64,000 nucleotides of DNA from DATFVA01 sp963764235 (GCA_963764235.1 CAVXRO010000002.1:1-64000); one strand, 5' to 3'. Shown: positions 25,915-35,088, counted from the first letter of the stretch. Made by a program: numbers and translations. Notes: generated by a model not told the origin, from the sequence alone.

Positions 25915-26931
25915 TTATTTCAATTTATTTTTATAAGCTTCGATGAAAGCGGGAATAACTTCAGTTGCGTCGCCGACAATTCCGTAATGACTTATATCGA
26001 AGATCGGGGCTTCCGGATCAGTATTTATTGCAATTATTTTTTGCGATTCCTGCATACCGGCTCTGTGCTGGATGGCCCCAGATATTCCTACCGCGATATA
26101 AAGTTTCGGGCGGACGGTAACGCCTGTCTGTCCCACCTGTCTGTCGGGTGTAACAAACCCTGCGTCAACAGCAGCACGGCTTCCTGCTACCTCTGCACCT
26201 ATTGTGTGAGCGAGTTCCTCAATCAATCGGAAATTTTCCTTTGTGCCCAGTCCGTAGCCTCCTGCAACTATTATTGGTGAAGCCTTAAGGTTAACCCTGT
26301 TTTCTTCCCGGTGCTGCTCAATGATCCTTACCAACTCGTCCGCGGGATCAGGCTCAAATTTTACCGGGGTAATTTTCTCAGGATTTGGCTTCGGCAGGGG
26401 AGTAAGCTCCATTACCCCTTCACGCACAGTAGCCATTTGTACAGGTACATCTGGAGTAATAATCGTAGCTATAATATTTCCCCCAAAAGCTGGACGAATC
26501 TGCAATAGCAGCTTCGGGAAATTTTCCTTCAGGTATTTTACATCGGATATCTGAAGGTCGGTACAATCGGCCGTTAAACCACTCTTCGTATGCGAGGCAA
26601 CCCTCGGAGCAAGATCACGGCCGATAACAGTGGCTCCAAATAAAACTATTCTGGGAACGGATTCTTCAATAAGTTTCGTCAACACGCGGCTGTAGGGAAT
26701 CGTTCTGAAATATTTGAGGGAGGGATGGTCAACCAGCAGAACCTCATCGGCACCGTAACGGAAGGTTTCTTTCGCAATACCTTTGGCTTTATCCCCGATT
26801 ACAACAGCCTTTACAACTGCATTCATCGTCTGCGCAAGCTTGTGCGCTTTGCAGAGAAGTTCAAAGCTTACGTCGGCCGGTTTGCCGTCTCTTTGTTCAA
26901 TAAATACCCAGACTTCATTCGAAAATTTCAT
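25915..26931 (-). CDS. etfA: electron transfer flavoprotein alpha subunit
   Basis: FAD-binding subunit of ETF, which takes electrons from acyl-CoA dehydrogenases to a quinone reductase. The 338 residues show an N-terminal adenine-nucleotide-like domain (VWVFIEQRDGKPADVSFELLCKAHKLA) and the C-terminal FAD domain with GAEVAGSRAAVDAGFVTPDRQVGQTGVTVRPKLYIAVGISGAIQHRAGMQESQKIIAINTDPEAPIFDISHYGIVGDATEVIPA, the classic ETF-alpha signature. It lies 12 bases after etfB and nine before the acyl-CoA dehydrogenase. Confidence 0.96.
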   Translation of the reverse strand: MKFSNEVWVFIEQRDGKPADVSFELLCKAHKLAQTMNAVVKAVVIGDKAKGIAKETFRYGADEVLLVDHPSLKYFRTIPYSRVLTKLIEESVPRIVLFGATVIGRDLAPRVASHTKSGLTADCTDLQISDVKYLKENFPKLLLQIRPAFGGNIIATIITPDVPVQMATVREGVMELTPLPKPNPEKITPVKFEPDPADELVRIIEQHREENRVNLKASPIIVAGGYGLGTKENFRLIEELAHTIGAEVAGSRAAVDAGFVTPDRQVGQTGVTVRPKLYIAVGISGAIQHRAGMQESQKIIAINTDPEAPIFDISHYGIVGDATEVIPAFIEAYKNKLK

Positions 26932-26943
26932 ATGATGATTCCT

Positions 26944-27831
26944 TTAACCAAAAATATGATCTGTCATTAATTGCTCTATTAGTCCCGACAGCGCAGTCTT
27001 TGTAGGTTCAACCTTCGTCTGGTTTCCCCCCGCGAGAACAACAGATTCAACTTTAAACACTTTAGTAGGAGAACCCTTTAGTCCGCAGCGTTCAGGATCA
27101 ACATCAAGGTCATCAGTGGTTAGTGTCTTTATCAGCAGTTCTCTTTCCTTGTATTCATGTACCAGCTTATCGATGTAAAGTAGCGAATTATCCTCTGTCA
27201 TTTTCTCAAGGTCCATAAGCGATTTTGCACCCTTAAACGCCATCACGCGTTTGGCACTGAATGGGCGGGGCTCCACGGCATCTTTCAGCACAGTAATAAG
27301 CACTGGCATTGAACTTTCAACAATCTCATATCCACCGTCAATCTTTCGTTTTATTACTATTCCGTCGGGTTTAACTTCGATTAGTTCTTCGGCATAAGTG
27401 ATCTGCGGGATTCCCAGCTTCTCGGCTGTCTGCGGGCCTACCTGCGCGGTGTCGCCGTCAATTGCCTGCCTGCCGGCAAAAATGAAATTGTAGTTCCCGA
27501 TCTTTTTTACCGCCTCGGAAAGTACGTAAGAGGTGGCAAGGGTATCAGCACCTGCGAATTTCCTGTCGGTTATCAAATAAGCCTCGTCTGCACCCATATA
27601 AAGGCATTCACGAAGAGTATCGGAAGCACGCGGTGGTCCCATTGTTACTACGGTAACTTTTCCGCCGAACTTCTCTTTTATCTGCAGGGCGAATTCCAGG
27701 GCAACTTTATCTTCAAAATTAAATATGGCGGGCAGCTTTGAACGGTTAACGGTACCGTCATCTTTCATCACCTTTCCGGAGATGTTGGCTGTGTCCGGGA
27801 CCTGTTTGACCAGAACTATGGAATTGTACAT
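26944..27831 (-). CDS. etfB: electron transfer flavoprotein beta subunit
   Basis: Partner of ETF-alpha, 295 residues. It begins YNSIVLVKQVPDTANISGKVMKDDGTVNRSKLPAIFNFEDKVALEFALQIKEK and has VVTMGPPRASDTLRECLYMGADEAYLITDRKFAGADTLATSYVLS, which carries the AMP-contacting region, and FAGRQAIDGDTAQVGPQTAEKLGIPQITYA. A ribosome site (GGAAGG) precedes the ATG. It is the first gene of the operon etfB-etfA-acyl-CoA dehydrogenase-small ORF, transcribed away from the PAP2 gene. The C-terminal extension is longer than in minimal ETF-beta. Confidence 0.96.
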   Translation of the reverse strand: MYNSIVLVKQVPDTANISGKVMKDDGTVNRSKLPAIFNFEDKVALEFALQIKEKFGGKVTVVTMGPPRASDTLRECLYMGADEAYLITDRKFAGADTLATSYVLSEAVKKIGNYNFIFAGRQAIDGDTAQVGPQTAEKLGIPQITYAEELIEVKPDGIVIKRKIDGGYEIVESSMPVLITVLKDAVEPRPFSAKRVMAFKGAKSLMDLEKMTEDNSLLYIDKLVHEYKERELLIKTLTTDDLDVDPERCGLKGSPTKVFKVESVVLAGGNQTKVEPTKTALSGLIEQLMTDHIFG

Positions 27832-28081
27832 AAATGCCTTCCGATTTATTAAGCACTATGAGGGCAATTGCCAGAATTGAATCTTAAGGACAAATAACAT
27901 TCCAGAGAGTATTCATAAACGATAAACTGCATTTTCGCCTGTTTGCGCGGTACTGTTGTCATAAATTAGAAAGGGAAATTTTCGTTATTCTAAAAATTGA
28001 GAAGAGACATGGGTCGGAGCATTAAAAATTCATTGATATTTTAGTTATTTTTATGACACTCAATAATATTGAAATATTTCT

Positions 28082-28807
28082 ATGGATGCTGTGGAGCGGG
28101 AAGACAGGAAAAGCAGGAAATATAAGAGGTATGCTGCTTATTCCATTATCATTTTGTGTCTTTATATTTTCTTTCTTTGTACCAACGGTTTTATTGCCGG
28201 AATAACAGGTGATTACAAAAGGTTGTTATTCGACTGGCTCGGAAAAACCAACAAGTGGAGCGGTACATACGGATCGGAATCTCTAGTAGAGAGGATGGAT
28301 GAACTTACCGCCCTTTCCAGCAGGTTATTCGTTTCCTTGTTCTCTGTGGTTTTTGGGGGGTATCTTTTTATACGGAAAAAATTCAGGACGCTCTATACCT
28401 ATTTCTTTGTAGTGATCGGTGCCGGCTTTCTTCATGTATTCCTGAAGAATTATTACGGCGGGGAGTCATGGATTAACTGGTTTAACTTGTTCGACGCAAG
28501 CGGAAAAGTTTTTCCGAGCGGTCACGCGTTAATATCGGTCGTATTTTACTTCACCCTTGCAAGGTTTGTGTACAGATCCAATCCCGACAGGAGAATTAAT
28601 CATTTTGTTATGGCGATTGCTTTCTTATTGAGTATCTCTATAGGGATTGCTCAGATTATTCGGGGAGCTCACTCGCCTAATGATATAATAGCGGGATGGG
28701 CAATAGGATTTGCGTGGATCTCTGCCGCCTGGCTGCTGGATCATTATATAAGGAAACGAATCTATATCCGGCGTCATTCAAGGAAAGTTGACCTAAAAGA
28801 TAGCTAA
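28082..28807 (+). CDS. PAP2-family membrane phosphatase
   Basis: Integral-membrane lipid phosphatase of the PAP2 family, 241 residues with five or six membrane segments. The three motifs are visible: a KxxxxxxRP-like region is weak, PSGHALISVVFYF carries motif 2, and RGAHSPNDIIAGWAIG carries motif 3 with the catalytic His and Asp. Possible substrates are phosphatidic acid, undecaprenyl pyrophosphate or lipid-A-type phosphate. No clear ribosome site precedes the ATG. The gene converges on the archaemetzincin gene with a gap of only seven bases, with no room for a long terminator. Confidence 0.85.
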   Translation: MDAVEREDRKSRKYKRYAAYSIIILCLYIFFLCTNGFIAGITGDYKRLLFDWLGKTNKWSGTYGSESLVERMDELTALSSRLFVSLFSVVFGGYLFIRKKFRTLYTYFFVVIGAGFLHVFLKNYYGGESWINWFNLFDASGKVFPSGHALISVVFYFTLARFVYRSNPDRRINHFVMAIAFLLSISIGIAQIIRGAHSPNDIIAGWAIGFAWISAAWLLDHYIRKRIYIRRHSRKVDLKDS

Positions 28808-28814
28808 ATTCCGG

Positions 28815-29360
28815 CTAATTTCTACGGAAGTTAAATACGCTCTGTAGAGTCCGTCTGCAGTCTTTGCAGTACACTCTTCCTTTTATATCAACCTCTTCAA
28901 TCTCTGCGGAAGCATGCATCACACAATCCCAGCTGCTGCAGTGAAGAAGTCCGAAATTATGTCCCAGCTCATGAAGGATTTCCTTGACGGTCCTTTCAAA
29001 CAGAAGCTCTTCGTCCGTTCTGCCTGTATAGAACTCTTCATGCAGCCTGCACATAGAGACGATGGAGTGTTTACCATTAAGCTGTGCCTCGCCGAAAACA
29101 TAGGTAAACACGGGGATATACAAATCAAATTCTACAAGAATGACTACCTTGCCTTTAAGATAATCAGTATGCTTTAGGGATTCCGCGATGATCTGAGTTG
29201 AATAATACTGCCTCCGGTCGGGGGAATACGCTTTCCGCAGATCAATTTTGAGATCCACTATATTAATCTCAACCAGCAGGATCTTTCTTAGCTCCAGGAT
29301 AACTCTTTGCAGCAGATCCTTATTAGAAATATTGACAGGTGCTATGCAAATGTCCTGCAT
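28815..29360 (-). CDS. archaemetzincin family zinc protease
   Basis: A 181-residue archaemetzincin. The zinc site HELGHNFGLLHC has His at 130, 134 and 140, and is followed by CVM (the Met-turn equivalent, C146). The structural zinc site comes from C141, C146, C165 and C168 (GRVYCKDCRRTL), the exact cysteine layout of the family. Archaemetzincins occur in most Archaea, in vertebrates and in scattered bacteria; their substrates are unknown. Its ATG overlaps the stop of the sigma-54 response regulator by one base (TAATG), so it belongs to the same transcript as the redox-sensing two-component system. Confidence 0.92.
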   Translation of the reverse strand: MQDICIAPVNISNKDLLQRVILELRKILLVEINIVDLKIDLRKAYSPDRRQYYSTQIIAESLKHTDYLKGKVVILVEFDLYIPVFTYVFGEAQLNGKHSIVSMCRLHEEFYTGRTDEELLFERTVKEILHELGHNFGLLHCSSWDCVMHASAEIEEVDIKGRVYCKDCRRTLQSVFNFRRN

Positions 29361-30709
29361 TACGGGTTTCTCTGCAGACCGTACTTATTAATTTTATTAT
29401 AGAGCGTTACCCTGTCAATTTTCAGAGCTTCTGCACTTCTCGAGATATTCCAGTTAAGTTCATTCAGAACGAGTGCAATATGCCTCTTTTCCATAGCGGC
29501 GATGCTTCTATCATCTTTGTCATAATGATTATTGGAACTGACCTGAAAAGGAAGATCATTAACATCAATGACACTCGACTTGCTGACAACAACTGCGCGT
29601 TCGATCGCGTTCTCGAGCTCGCGCACGTTGCCTGGCCAGTTATACTTAACAAGGAAATCCATTGCCTCTGCTGAGATCGTATCCTTCTTCTTGTTCATTG
29701 CGGTTGAGAATTTCTTCAGGAAATAATATGCAAGAAGGGGAATATCTTCTATTCTCTCGCGCAGCGGGGGAATCAGTATTGTGAAAACATCGAGCCTGTA
29801 ATACAGGTCCTCCCTGAAAGTGCCCTGCTTAACGAGATCCTCAAGAGGTTCGTTCGTTGCCGCAATTACCCTAAAGTCGCTCTTTATTACTTCATTTCCG
29901 CCAACACGGGTGAACTGCTTTGTTTCGATAACGCGAAGGAGCTCGACCTGCATCTTGCTGGATACGGTGCCTATCTCGTCCAGGAATATCGTTCCGCCGT
30001 TCGCCATTTCAAATTTGCCTTTGCGTTTGTAATGAGCGCCGGTGAAGGCTCCCTTTTCGTGACCGAATAATTCGCTTTCAAGCAGCGATTCAGCCAGCGC
30101 CCCGCAGTTAACGGTGATAATAGGGAAATATTTTCTTTTGCTGTTTATATGAATTGCCTTTGCCACAAGCTCTTTGCCAGTACCGCTGTCGCCCCTTATC
30201 ATTACAGTTGTATCTGTCTGCGAGACTGTATTAATAAGGGAGAAAATCTTTTTCATCTCGCCGCTCTCACCGATCAGGTTATCGGGTTTAATGATCTCGT
30301 CGATATTTTCTTTGAGAGCGTCGTTTTCCGACTTGAGTGTTTTCTGGTTAAGCGCATTCTCAAGGATGTGCGATAATTCATCCGGATCCACCGGCTTGGT
30401 TATATAATCATAAGCGCCGTCTTTTAAAGCTTTAATTGCAGAGGGTACAGAAGCGAATGCTGTAATAAGAATGACGATTACCGAAGAATCGAATTCTTTT
30501 ACCCTGGTAAGCAGCTCCAGTCCGCTTATACCCGGCATTTTCATATCTACAAGCAGTATATCATACTTTCCTTTTTCAAAATGCTTCAGGGCTATCTCAC
30601 CGCTGTCAGCCGTTTCAACGTTATAACCGTCTTCCTCAAACCAGTGCTTTAATGACTGCCGGACGATTAGTTCGTCATCTACTACTAATAAATTTGCTTT
30701 AGGTTTCAT
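29360..30709 (-). CDS. sigma-54-dependent response regulator (NtrC/AtoC type)
   Basis: Transcription activator of 449 residues. Receiver domain 1-120 (LLVVDDELIVRQSLKHWFEEDGY, phosphorylated Asp in DILLVDMKMPG). Central AAA+ domain about 145-385 with Walker A GDSGTGKE, the sigma-54 contact loop ELFGHEKGAFTGAHYKRKGKFE, and Walker B GGTIFLDEIGT. Fis-type helix-turn-helix at the end (ALVLNELNWNISRSAEALKIDRVTLYNKINKYGL). It overlaps the kinase by 11 bases and the archaemetzincin by one. A -24/-12 element sits before the first gene of this operon, so it likely activates its own operon. Confidence 0.95.
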   Translation of the reverse strand: MKPKANLLVVDDELIVRQSLKHWFEEDGYNVETADSGEIALKHFEKGKYDILLVDMKMPGISGLELLTRVKEFDSSVIVILITAFASVPSAIKALKDGAYDYITKPVDPDELSHILENALNQKTLKSENDALKENIDEIIKPDNLIGESGEMKKIFSLINTVSQTDTTVMIRGDSGTGKELVAKAIHINSKRKYFPIITVNCGALAESLLESELFGHEKGAFTGAHYKRKGKFEMANGGTIFLDEIGTVSSKMQVELLRVIETKQFTRVGGNEVIKSDFRVIAATNEPLEDLVKQGTFREDLYYRLDVFTILIPPLRERIEDIPLLAYYFLKKFSTAMNKKKDTISAEAMDFLVKYNWPGNVRELENAIERAVVVSKSSVIDVNDLPFQVSSNNHYDKDDRSIAAMEKRHIALVLNELNWNISRSAEALKIDRVTLYNKINKYGLQRNP

Positions 30710-32309
30710 GGTTCACTTCTTTGGAAATTTTCTTTATTGGTAAATTCATTTTGAAGGTTGTGCCTTCTTCGGAAGTTGTTTCAACCTGGATCTTCCCATG
30801 GTGCTGTTTAATTATTCCGTATGCAACTGCAAGCCCCAGGCCTGTTCCCTTGTTGTCATTCTTTGTTGAGTAGAACGGTTCGAAAATATAGGGCAGATCT
30901 TTTTCTGCAATTCCTTTTCCCTGGTCGCTTATCCGGACAACCGCATAATCGTCCTGGGTTTCCAGAGTAACTTTCAGGGTCTGTCCGTCACTCATTGCCT
31001 CGATAGCATTGATAAGTATGGCTATAAGGGCCTGCTCGATTTTCTGCGAATCGCATTCTATCGATAGGTTCGCAACCTTGTAATCCTTCACCAAGTTAAT
31101 ATGATTTATTTCGAGGTGATGGTTAATCAGTATAAGACTCTTATCAATTATTTTAGCAAGTTCGTTTTCCGTAAACTTGCCTTCATCTTTATGAGAGAAG
31201 AGAAGCAGATCCTTCACAATTTTACCGCATCTCGCTGACTCATCGGATATAAGGGTAAGAAAATCTATTATATCCTTAAACTCGCCGTTAGTGCTCAGCT
31301 TTGTCAGTTTCTTTGCGATAAGTTTGCTGTAAGTCAGTATCCCTTCGAGTGGGTTGTTAAGCTCGTGCGCAACAGTGGCGGAAAGTTTCCCTAACGAGGC
31401 CAGCTTTTCTATCTGCGTGATCTGTTCATAGATCTTTTTAAGCTCTTCGTTCTTTTCCTCGACCTTGAGGTTAAGGGTTTCAGACCATTCCTTAATTTCT
31501 TTATAAGCTGTATTCAGGCGGGACGACATATAGTTAAATTCATTTGCGACCTGTGAAAGCTCGCCTTTAGATTTAATGGCTATCTTATAGTCGAGATTGC
31601 CGTTCGATATCTCTTCAATTCCCCTTGAAATTTTCTTGAGAGGCCTGTTGACGAGGATTACTATAAACAGCCCGCTGAAGGCGGAGATAAGTACCATGAG
31701 AATAACCGCATTAGTAATAATGCTGCGGGTATTCGATTCAATAATCTGATTCATCTTTTCGGTTGATATTATAACATCCAGCACACCGAGGATATTTTTA
31801 TCGGCCGGATGTTCGTGGCATACTCCGTTGCTGCAGTCGGCCTCATTCTTTATCGGATTTATCAATCCCAGCACCTTCCTGCCTTTCTCGAACGTGAACT
31901 CTCTTATCATTTCATTCTGCGGCAGGTTTGTTGGCAGGGTGGGACGGGAATGGCATACATAACAGGCCTCGCTGTTGGTGTCAACCGTCTTATTTATTTC
32001 CGTAGAATCGGTGGAATAGCTTATCTTCCCCTGCTTGTTGTAAATTCTTATCTTCTCAACGCCGGATTCCTTGCCGATGGTATTAATTATCTCATATATA
32101 TCCTGGCGCCGGTTCAGCAGCATACTGTACCGCGTTGATTTTTTAATCACATCGCTGAGATTGTAAGCATTCTGGGAGGAAGCTTCGGTAAGGTCTTTCT
32201 TAAGCACAGAAAGAGTATAAAAAGTATACACTGCTAAATTTATCAGCAGTATACTCAAAATGATCAGTGTAAGCTTTACGCTTAACCTATTTATGAATGA
32301 GGGACGCAT
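30699..32309 (-). CDS. sensor histidine kinase with c-type heme motifs in its extracytoplasmic domain
   Basis: Membrane kinase of 536 residues. A membrane segment near 15-35 is followed by a periplasmic domain of about 150 residues that holds CYVCH (C116, C119, H120) and CSNGVCH (C159, C164, H165), a CxxCH and a Cx4CH c-heme site. A second membrane segment, a HAMP domain, a coiled coil and a kinase core follow (ATVAHELNNPLEGILTY with the phospho-His, then NAIEAM, DQGKGI, GTGLGLAVAYG). It probably senses redox state or a ligand such as NO through its hemes. I use ATG 32309, which follows GGGGAG; the frame opens 12 codons earlier. Confidence 0.92.
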   Translation of the reverse strand: MRPSFINRLSVKLTLIILSILLINLAVYTFYTLSVLKKDLTEASSQNAYNLSDVIKKSTRYSMLLNRRQDIYEIINTIGKESGVEKIRIYNKQGKISYSTDSTEINKTVDTNSEACYVCHSRPTLPTNLPQNEMIREFTFEKGRKVLGLINPIKNEADCSNGVCHEHPADKNILGVLDVIISTEKMNQIIESNTRSIITNAVILMVLISAFSGLFIVILVNRPLKKISRGIEEISNGNLDYKIAIKSKGELSQVANEFNYMSSRLNTAYKEIKEWSETLNLKVEEKNEELKKIYEQITQIEKLASLGKLSATVAHELNNPLEGILTYSKLIAKKLTKLSTNGEFKDIIDFLTLISDESARCGKIVKDLLLFSHKDEGKFTENELAKIIDKSLILINHHLEINHINLVKDYKVANLSIECDSQKIEQALIAILINAIEAMSDGQTLKVTLETQDDYAVVRISDQGKGIAEKDLPYIFEPFYSTKNDNKGTGLGLAVAYGIIKQHHGKIQVETTSEEGTTFKMNLPIKKISKEVNHET

Positions 32310-32406
32310 AATCTCCCCGAATCTCCCCAAAAAATATATAATCAAACGTAATCAACAAAAAGATCATTATCAAGAGAAATAGTTGAATATATCAACAGTT
32401 TTCCGG

Positions 32407-33150
32407 TCATCCCTCATTAGCAAAGATCGAATCAAGGAATTGTTTATATTTTTTAATACCCGTTACCTGGTATAAAAATTTCACGTTAATGCCCCCGTCA
32501 TTCATACGGGCACCTAAAAATGAATACTCATTTTCGAATTCCTTCAATTTAAGGTCAAGATCCGCTTTTTTCTTCATATATTGCTCTTCACTCAGACGGC
32601 AGCGTTCAATTTCGTCAGGATCCACATCAACCATGCTCAGCCAGGAGTTGACCCTGAAATCATCAATATTATGTTTTAGTTTATCAACAATTGAAAAACT
32701 GACAGGGGAGAGCACATCCGCCTCCCCCCATTCTCCCCATAATTTCAAAATTGTATTTCCTTTTTTAATGCCTGCACCTGTCGACTGGAACTCGTATTCC
32801 TTAAGATTATCGAGGAAAAGGTAGACCGATTTATCCAGGCCCAGGTAGTAAGTTTTATCGAACAGCTTTTTGAGTACTATGCTGTTCTCAAGGTAATAAT
32901 ACCCGGGTGAATAATTAATCGACTTCAGCAGGTCAATCTTCCTTTGTATAATATTTTTCCCGAAATCATCCTGTGCAGCAAAGCCTGCACCGGATGATCC
33001 TGGATTAATATTCCTCATAATCTTATCGAACACGCAGTTATCACAGTCGAAGTTTTTATCACACAGTTTGTACTCTACGGTATTTGAACTCATCCATATA
33101 CACTTCATTGAGTCATAATTAGCTGGTTCATAACGTTTATTTTTAGGCAT
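32407..33150 (-). CDS. CxxC protein with a degenerate GcvH-like (lipoyl-fold) domain
   Basis: A soluble 247-residue protein. The N-terminus has a cysteine cluster (CIWMSSNTVEYKLCDKNFDCDNCVFDKIM), likely metal- or redox-binding. Residues about 75-185 follow the H-protein layout: YYYLENSIVLKKLF, YYLGLDKSVYLFLDNLKEYEF, GAGIKKGNTILKL, and DVLSPVSFSIVDKLKHNIDDFRVNSWLSMVDVDPDEIE. This parallels the H-protein VGI..G, GDxVKKG, LYSPVSGEVVEVN and GWLVKI blocks. The lysine that would carry lipoate falls on a Trp, so it is probably not lipoylated. A palindrome spans its start. The gene follows nrfD by 35 bases. Confidence 0.6.
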   Translation of the reverse strand: MPKNKRYEPANYDSMKCIWMSSNTVEYKLCDKNFDCDNCVFDKIMRNINPGSSGAGFAAQDDFGKNIIQRKIDLLKSINYSPGYYYLENSIVLKKLFDKTYYLGLDKSVYLFLDNLKEYEFQSTGAGIKKGNTILKLWGEWGEADVLSPVSFSIVDKLKHNIDDFRVNSWLSMVDVDPDEIERCRLSEEQYMKKKADLDLKLKEFENEYSFLGARMNDGGINVKFLYQVTGIKKYKQFLDSIFANEG

Positions 33151-33166
33151 TTGGAGTTCTCCAAAT
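33149..33166. promoter_or_regulatory. perfect palindrome over ribosome site and start codon
   Basis: ATTTGGAG-TT-CTCCAAAT, 8-bp arms with a 2-base centre. On the minus strand the arms contain the GGAG ribosome site and the first two bases of the start codon of the CxxC/GcvH-like gene. As RNA it could fold with a 6-bp stem and hide the site; as DNA it could be an operator. Confidence 0.4.
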
Positions 33167-33185
33167 TAATTAATTCGTATTCTTT

Positions 33186-34313
33186 TTAATCTTTAACAGT
33201 CATTGGCTGAAATACTGGGAAATATCTGGTTATTAATCTGAATGCCCACATGCCAAGAACTACAAGCATCAGGGTTATGCTGATCTCATTAAAGCTCGGG
33301 AAGTAGTTGAGTCCTGCTTCAGAGGTTATTGACGTAATAGCTACATTCATACGATTCAAAATAAAGCCGGCAATTATTAGGACAGTGGATATGTAGAGCC
33401 ATTTCTTGCTATCTCTTATGCTTTTCTGAATCAGCATACCGAAAGGTACCAGTACACCCACAAGCACTTCCAGGTAATAGAGAAGCGACTTCTCATTGAT
33501 AGAAAGCAGGTATGAGAAATTTCCTGATGTAACCAGGTCGGTAAGCTTCAGAAGAAAGCCGATCATAAGAATGCTTACACTTATAAGTCCTGCCAGAGAC
33601 AGGAGGTCCATCTCCAGTTCTCGGTTGAAAGCCCGGGCGCTAAGGAACGACTCGAAAATCACCATAGCAAAACCCACACCCACAGCCGACAGGAAAAAAT
33701 ATACTGGAAGGTAGGATGAGTACCAGATGGGACTCATTGTTGTCGGCATAATGAGAAACAGGGAGCCCAGGGATGACTGATGCAGGGTAGACAGCAGCAC
33801 GCCGAGGACCATTATAGGCAGGCTTACTTTCCTGATAATTCTTAATAGTCTCGCCCATTTAAACTTTTCCAGCGCCATCGGCAGGAATTCGAGGAACAGG
33901 ACTGTACTGTAGAGCATAACGCACCAGGCTACCTCGAACATAACGGAACGAGGGTTCCACATGATCAGTGCATGCCAGATGTTATAAGGTTTACCCAGAT
34001 CATACATCAATCCGAAAACCACGAGCAGGTATCCGAGGAATGCTGTAAGTATTGCAGGCCGGGTAAGGGGCTTGAACTTTTCAATATTAAAAATATGGGT
34101 TACAGCGCATAGGGTGAATCCGCCTGCCGCCAGTCCCACCCCGCAAAGGATATCGAAACCGATCCATAATCCCCAGGGAAATGTATCACTAAGGTTTGTT
34201 GCTGATTGTAATCCACCCGTAAATCTCAAGTAAGTTGAGTAAAGACCGGTGATAACAATGATAGATGCAACAGCCCTCCAGAAGGTTAATTTAGGCAGAT
34301 TAATTGTTTTCAT
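33186..34313 (-). CDS. NrfD/HybB-type quinone-interacting membrane subunit
   Basis: A polytopic 375-residue membrane protein of the NrfD/PsrC/HybB family. It has about ten helices, with the family marks WGLWIGFDILCGVGLAAGGFTLCAVTHIFN near the N-terminus, MWNPRSVMFEVAWCVMLYSTVLFLEFLPM, and SSLGSLFLIMPTTMSPIWYSSYLPVYFFLSAVGVGFAMVIFES. Such subunits exchange electrons with menaquinone, with a four-cluster ferredoxin as partner. That partner is the preceding gene, overlapping by 14 bases. No molybdopterin, hydrogenase or multiheme catalytic subunit is present in the operon. Confidence 0.9.
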   Translation of the reverse strand: MKTINLPKLTFWRAVASIIVITGLYSTYLRFTGGLQSATNLSDTFPWGLWIGFDILCGVGLAAGGFTLCAVTHIFNIEKFKPLTRPAILTAFLGYLLVVFGLMYDLGKPYNIWHALIMWNPRSVMFEVAWCVMLYSTVLFLEFLPMALEKFKWARLLRIIRKVSLPIMVLGVLLSTLHQSSLGSLFLIMPTTMSPIWYSSYLPVYFFLSAVGVGFAMVIFESFLSARAFNRELEMDLLSLAGLISVSILMIGFLLKLTDLVTSGNFSYLLSINEKSLLYYLEVLVGVLVPFGMLIQKSIRDSKKWLYISTVLIIAGFILNRMNVAITSITSEAGLNYFPSFNEISITLMLVVLGMWAFRLITRYFPVFQPMTVKD

Positions 34314-35079
34314 TGTTATCTTTTTCCTTTTTGTTTAACATTTTATTTTCTTTTGCGATCTCGTTTTTGCGTTTGGTAAGCCAGTACATTCCTCCGAGGA
34401 AGACGGAACCTACTGATACCACTGTCGGGATTTTCTCAAGCGCGCGCATCGTATAATTAGGCAGTGCTTCAGCCTGCAGTTCGGGAAAGCCGAGCTGATC
34501 GAAAGGAACAGGAGAGAGGACAAGTACGCTTGTACCGCCTGCTTCCTTTATGCCGTAAACTTCCGGATAATATGTATCGGGGTCTTCGGTAATTCTTCTC
34601 TTTGCTTCAGCAATCATTTCATCCCTGTCGCCGAATATCGTTGCACCGGCGGGACAGGCTTCTGCACAGGCTGTCTGTTGGCCCCGCGAAACTCTGTCGT
34701 AGCACATAACGCATTTACGTACGCGAGGGTTTGTCTTATTCCATTCATATCTTGGAACTTTGTGAGGACATGCCTGCATACAGTAGCGGCACCCCAGGCA
34801 TTTATCGGGATCGTAAATAACAGGACCCAGTTCTGTTTTTTCCATTGCCCCAACGGGACATACGGATACACAGGTCGGATCCACACAATGCATACACATT
34901 TTCCTTGTGTATACATCTCCGTATTCTTCAACAACTGTATAGGTGTTAGCGGAAAGATGATCTTTTAAGAAATCATCGTTTGTCTCGGCAAGTTTATTCT
35001 GTTCTTTACAAGCCTCATAACAGGATCCGCAGCCAACACACATGGTTGCATCGAACAATATTGCTTTTTGTTTCTGCAT
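34300..35079 (-). CDS. four-cluster ferredoxin subunit with C-terminal membrane anchor (HybA-like)
   Basis: Electron-transfer subunit of 259 residues carrying four [4Fe-4S] cysteine groups: CVGCGSCYEAC, CMHCVDPTCVSVC, CLGCRYCMQAC and the pair CVMC...CAEAC. A C-terminal hydrophobic stretch (VVSVGSVFLGGMYWLTKRKNEIAKE) anchors it in the membrane, as in HybA. No Tat signal is present at the N-terminus (MQKQKAILFDATM), so it should face the cytoplasm, unlike periplasmic HybA. The gene is between the GcvH-like anchor and the NrfD gene, nine bases after the first. Confidence 0.92.
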   Translation of the reverse strand: MQKQKAILFDATMCVGCGSCYEACKEQNKLAETNDDFLKDHLSANTYTVVEEYGDVYTRKMCMHCVDPTCVSVCPVGAMEKTELGPVIYDPDKCLGCRYCMQACPHKVPRYEWNKTNPRVRKCVMCYDRVSRGQQTACAEACPAGATIFGDRDEMIAEAKRRITEDPDTYYPEVYGIKEAGGTSVLVLSPVPFDQLGFPELQAEALPNYTMRALEKIPTVVSVGSVFLGGMYWLTKRKNEIAKENKMLNKKEKDNNENN

Positions 35080-35088
35080 TTTATCCCC

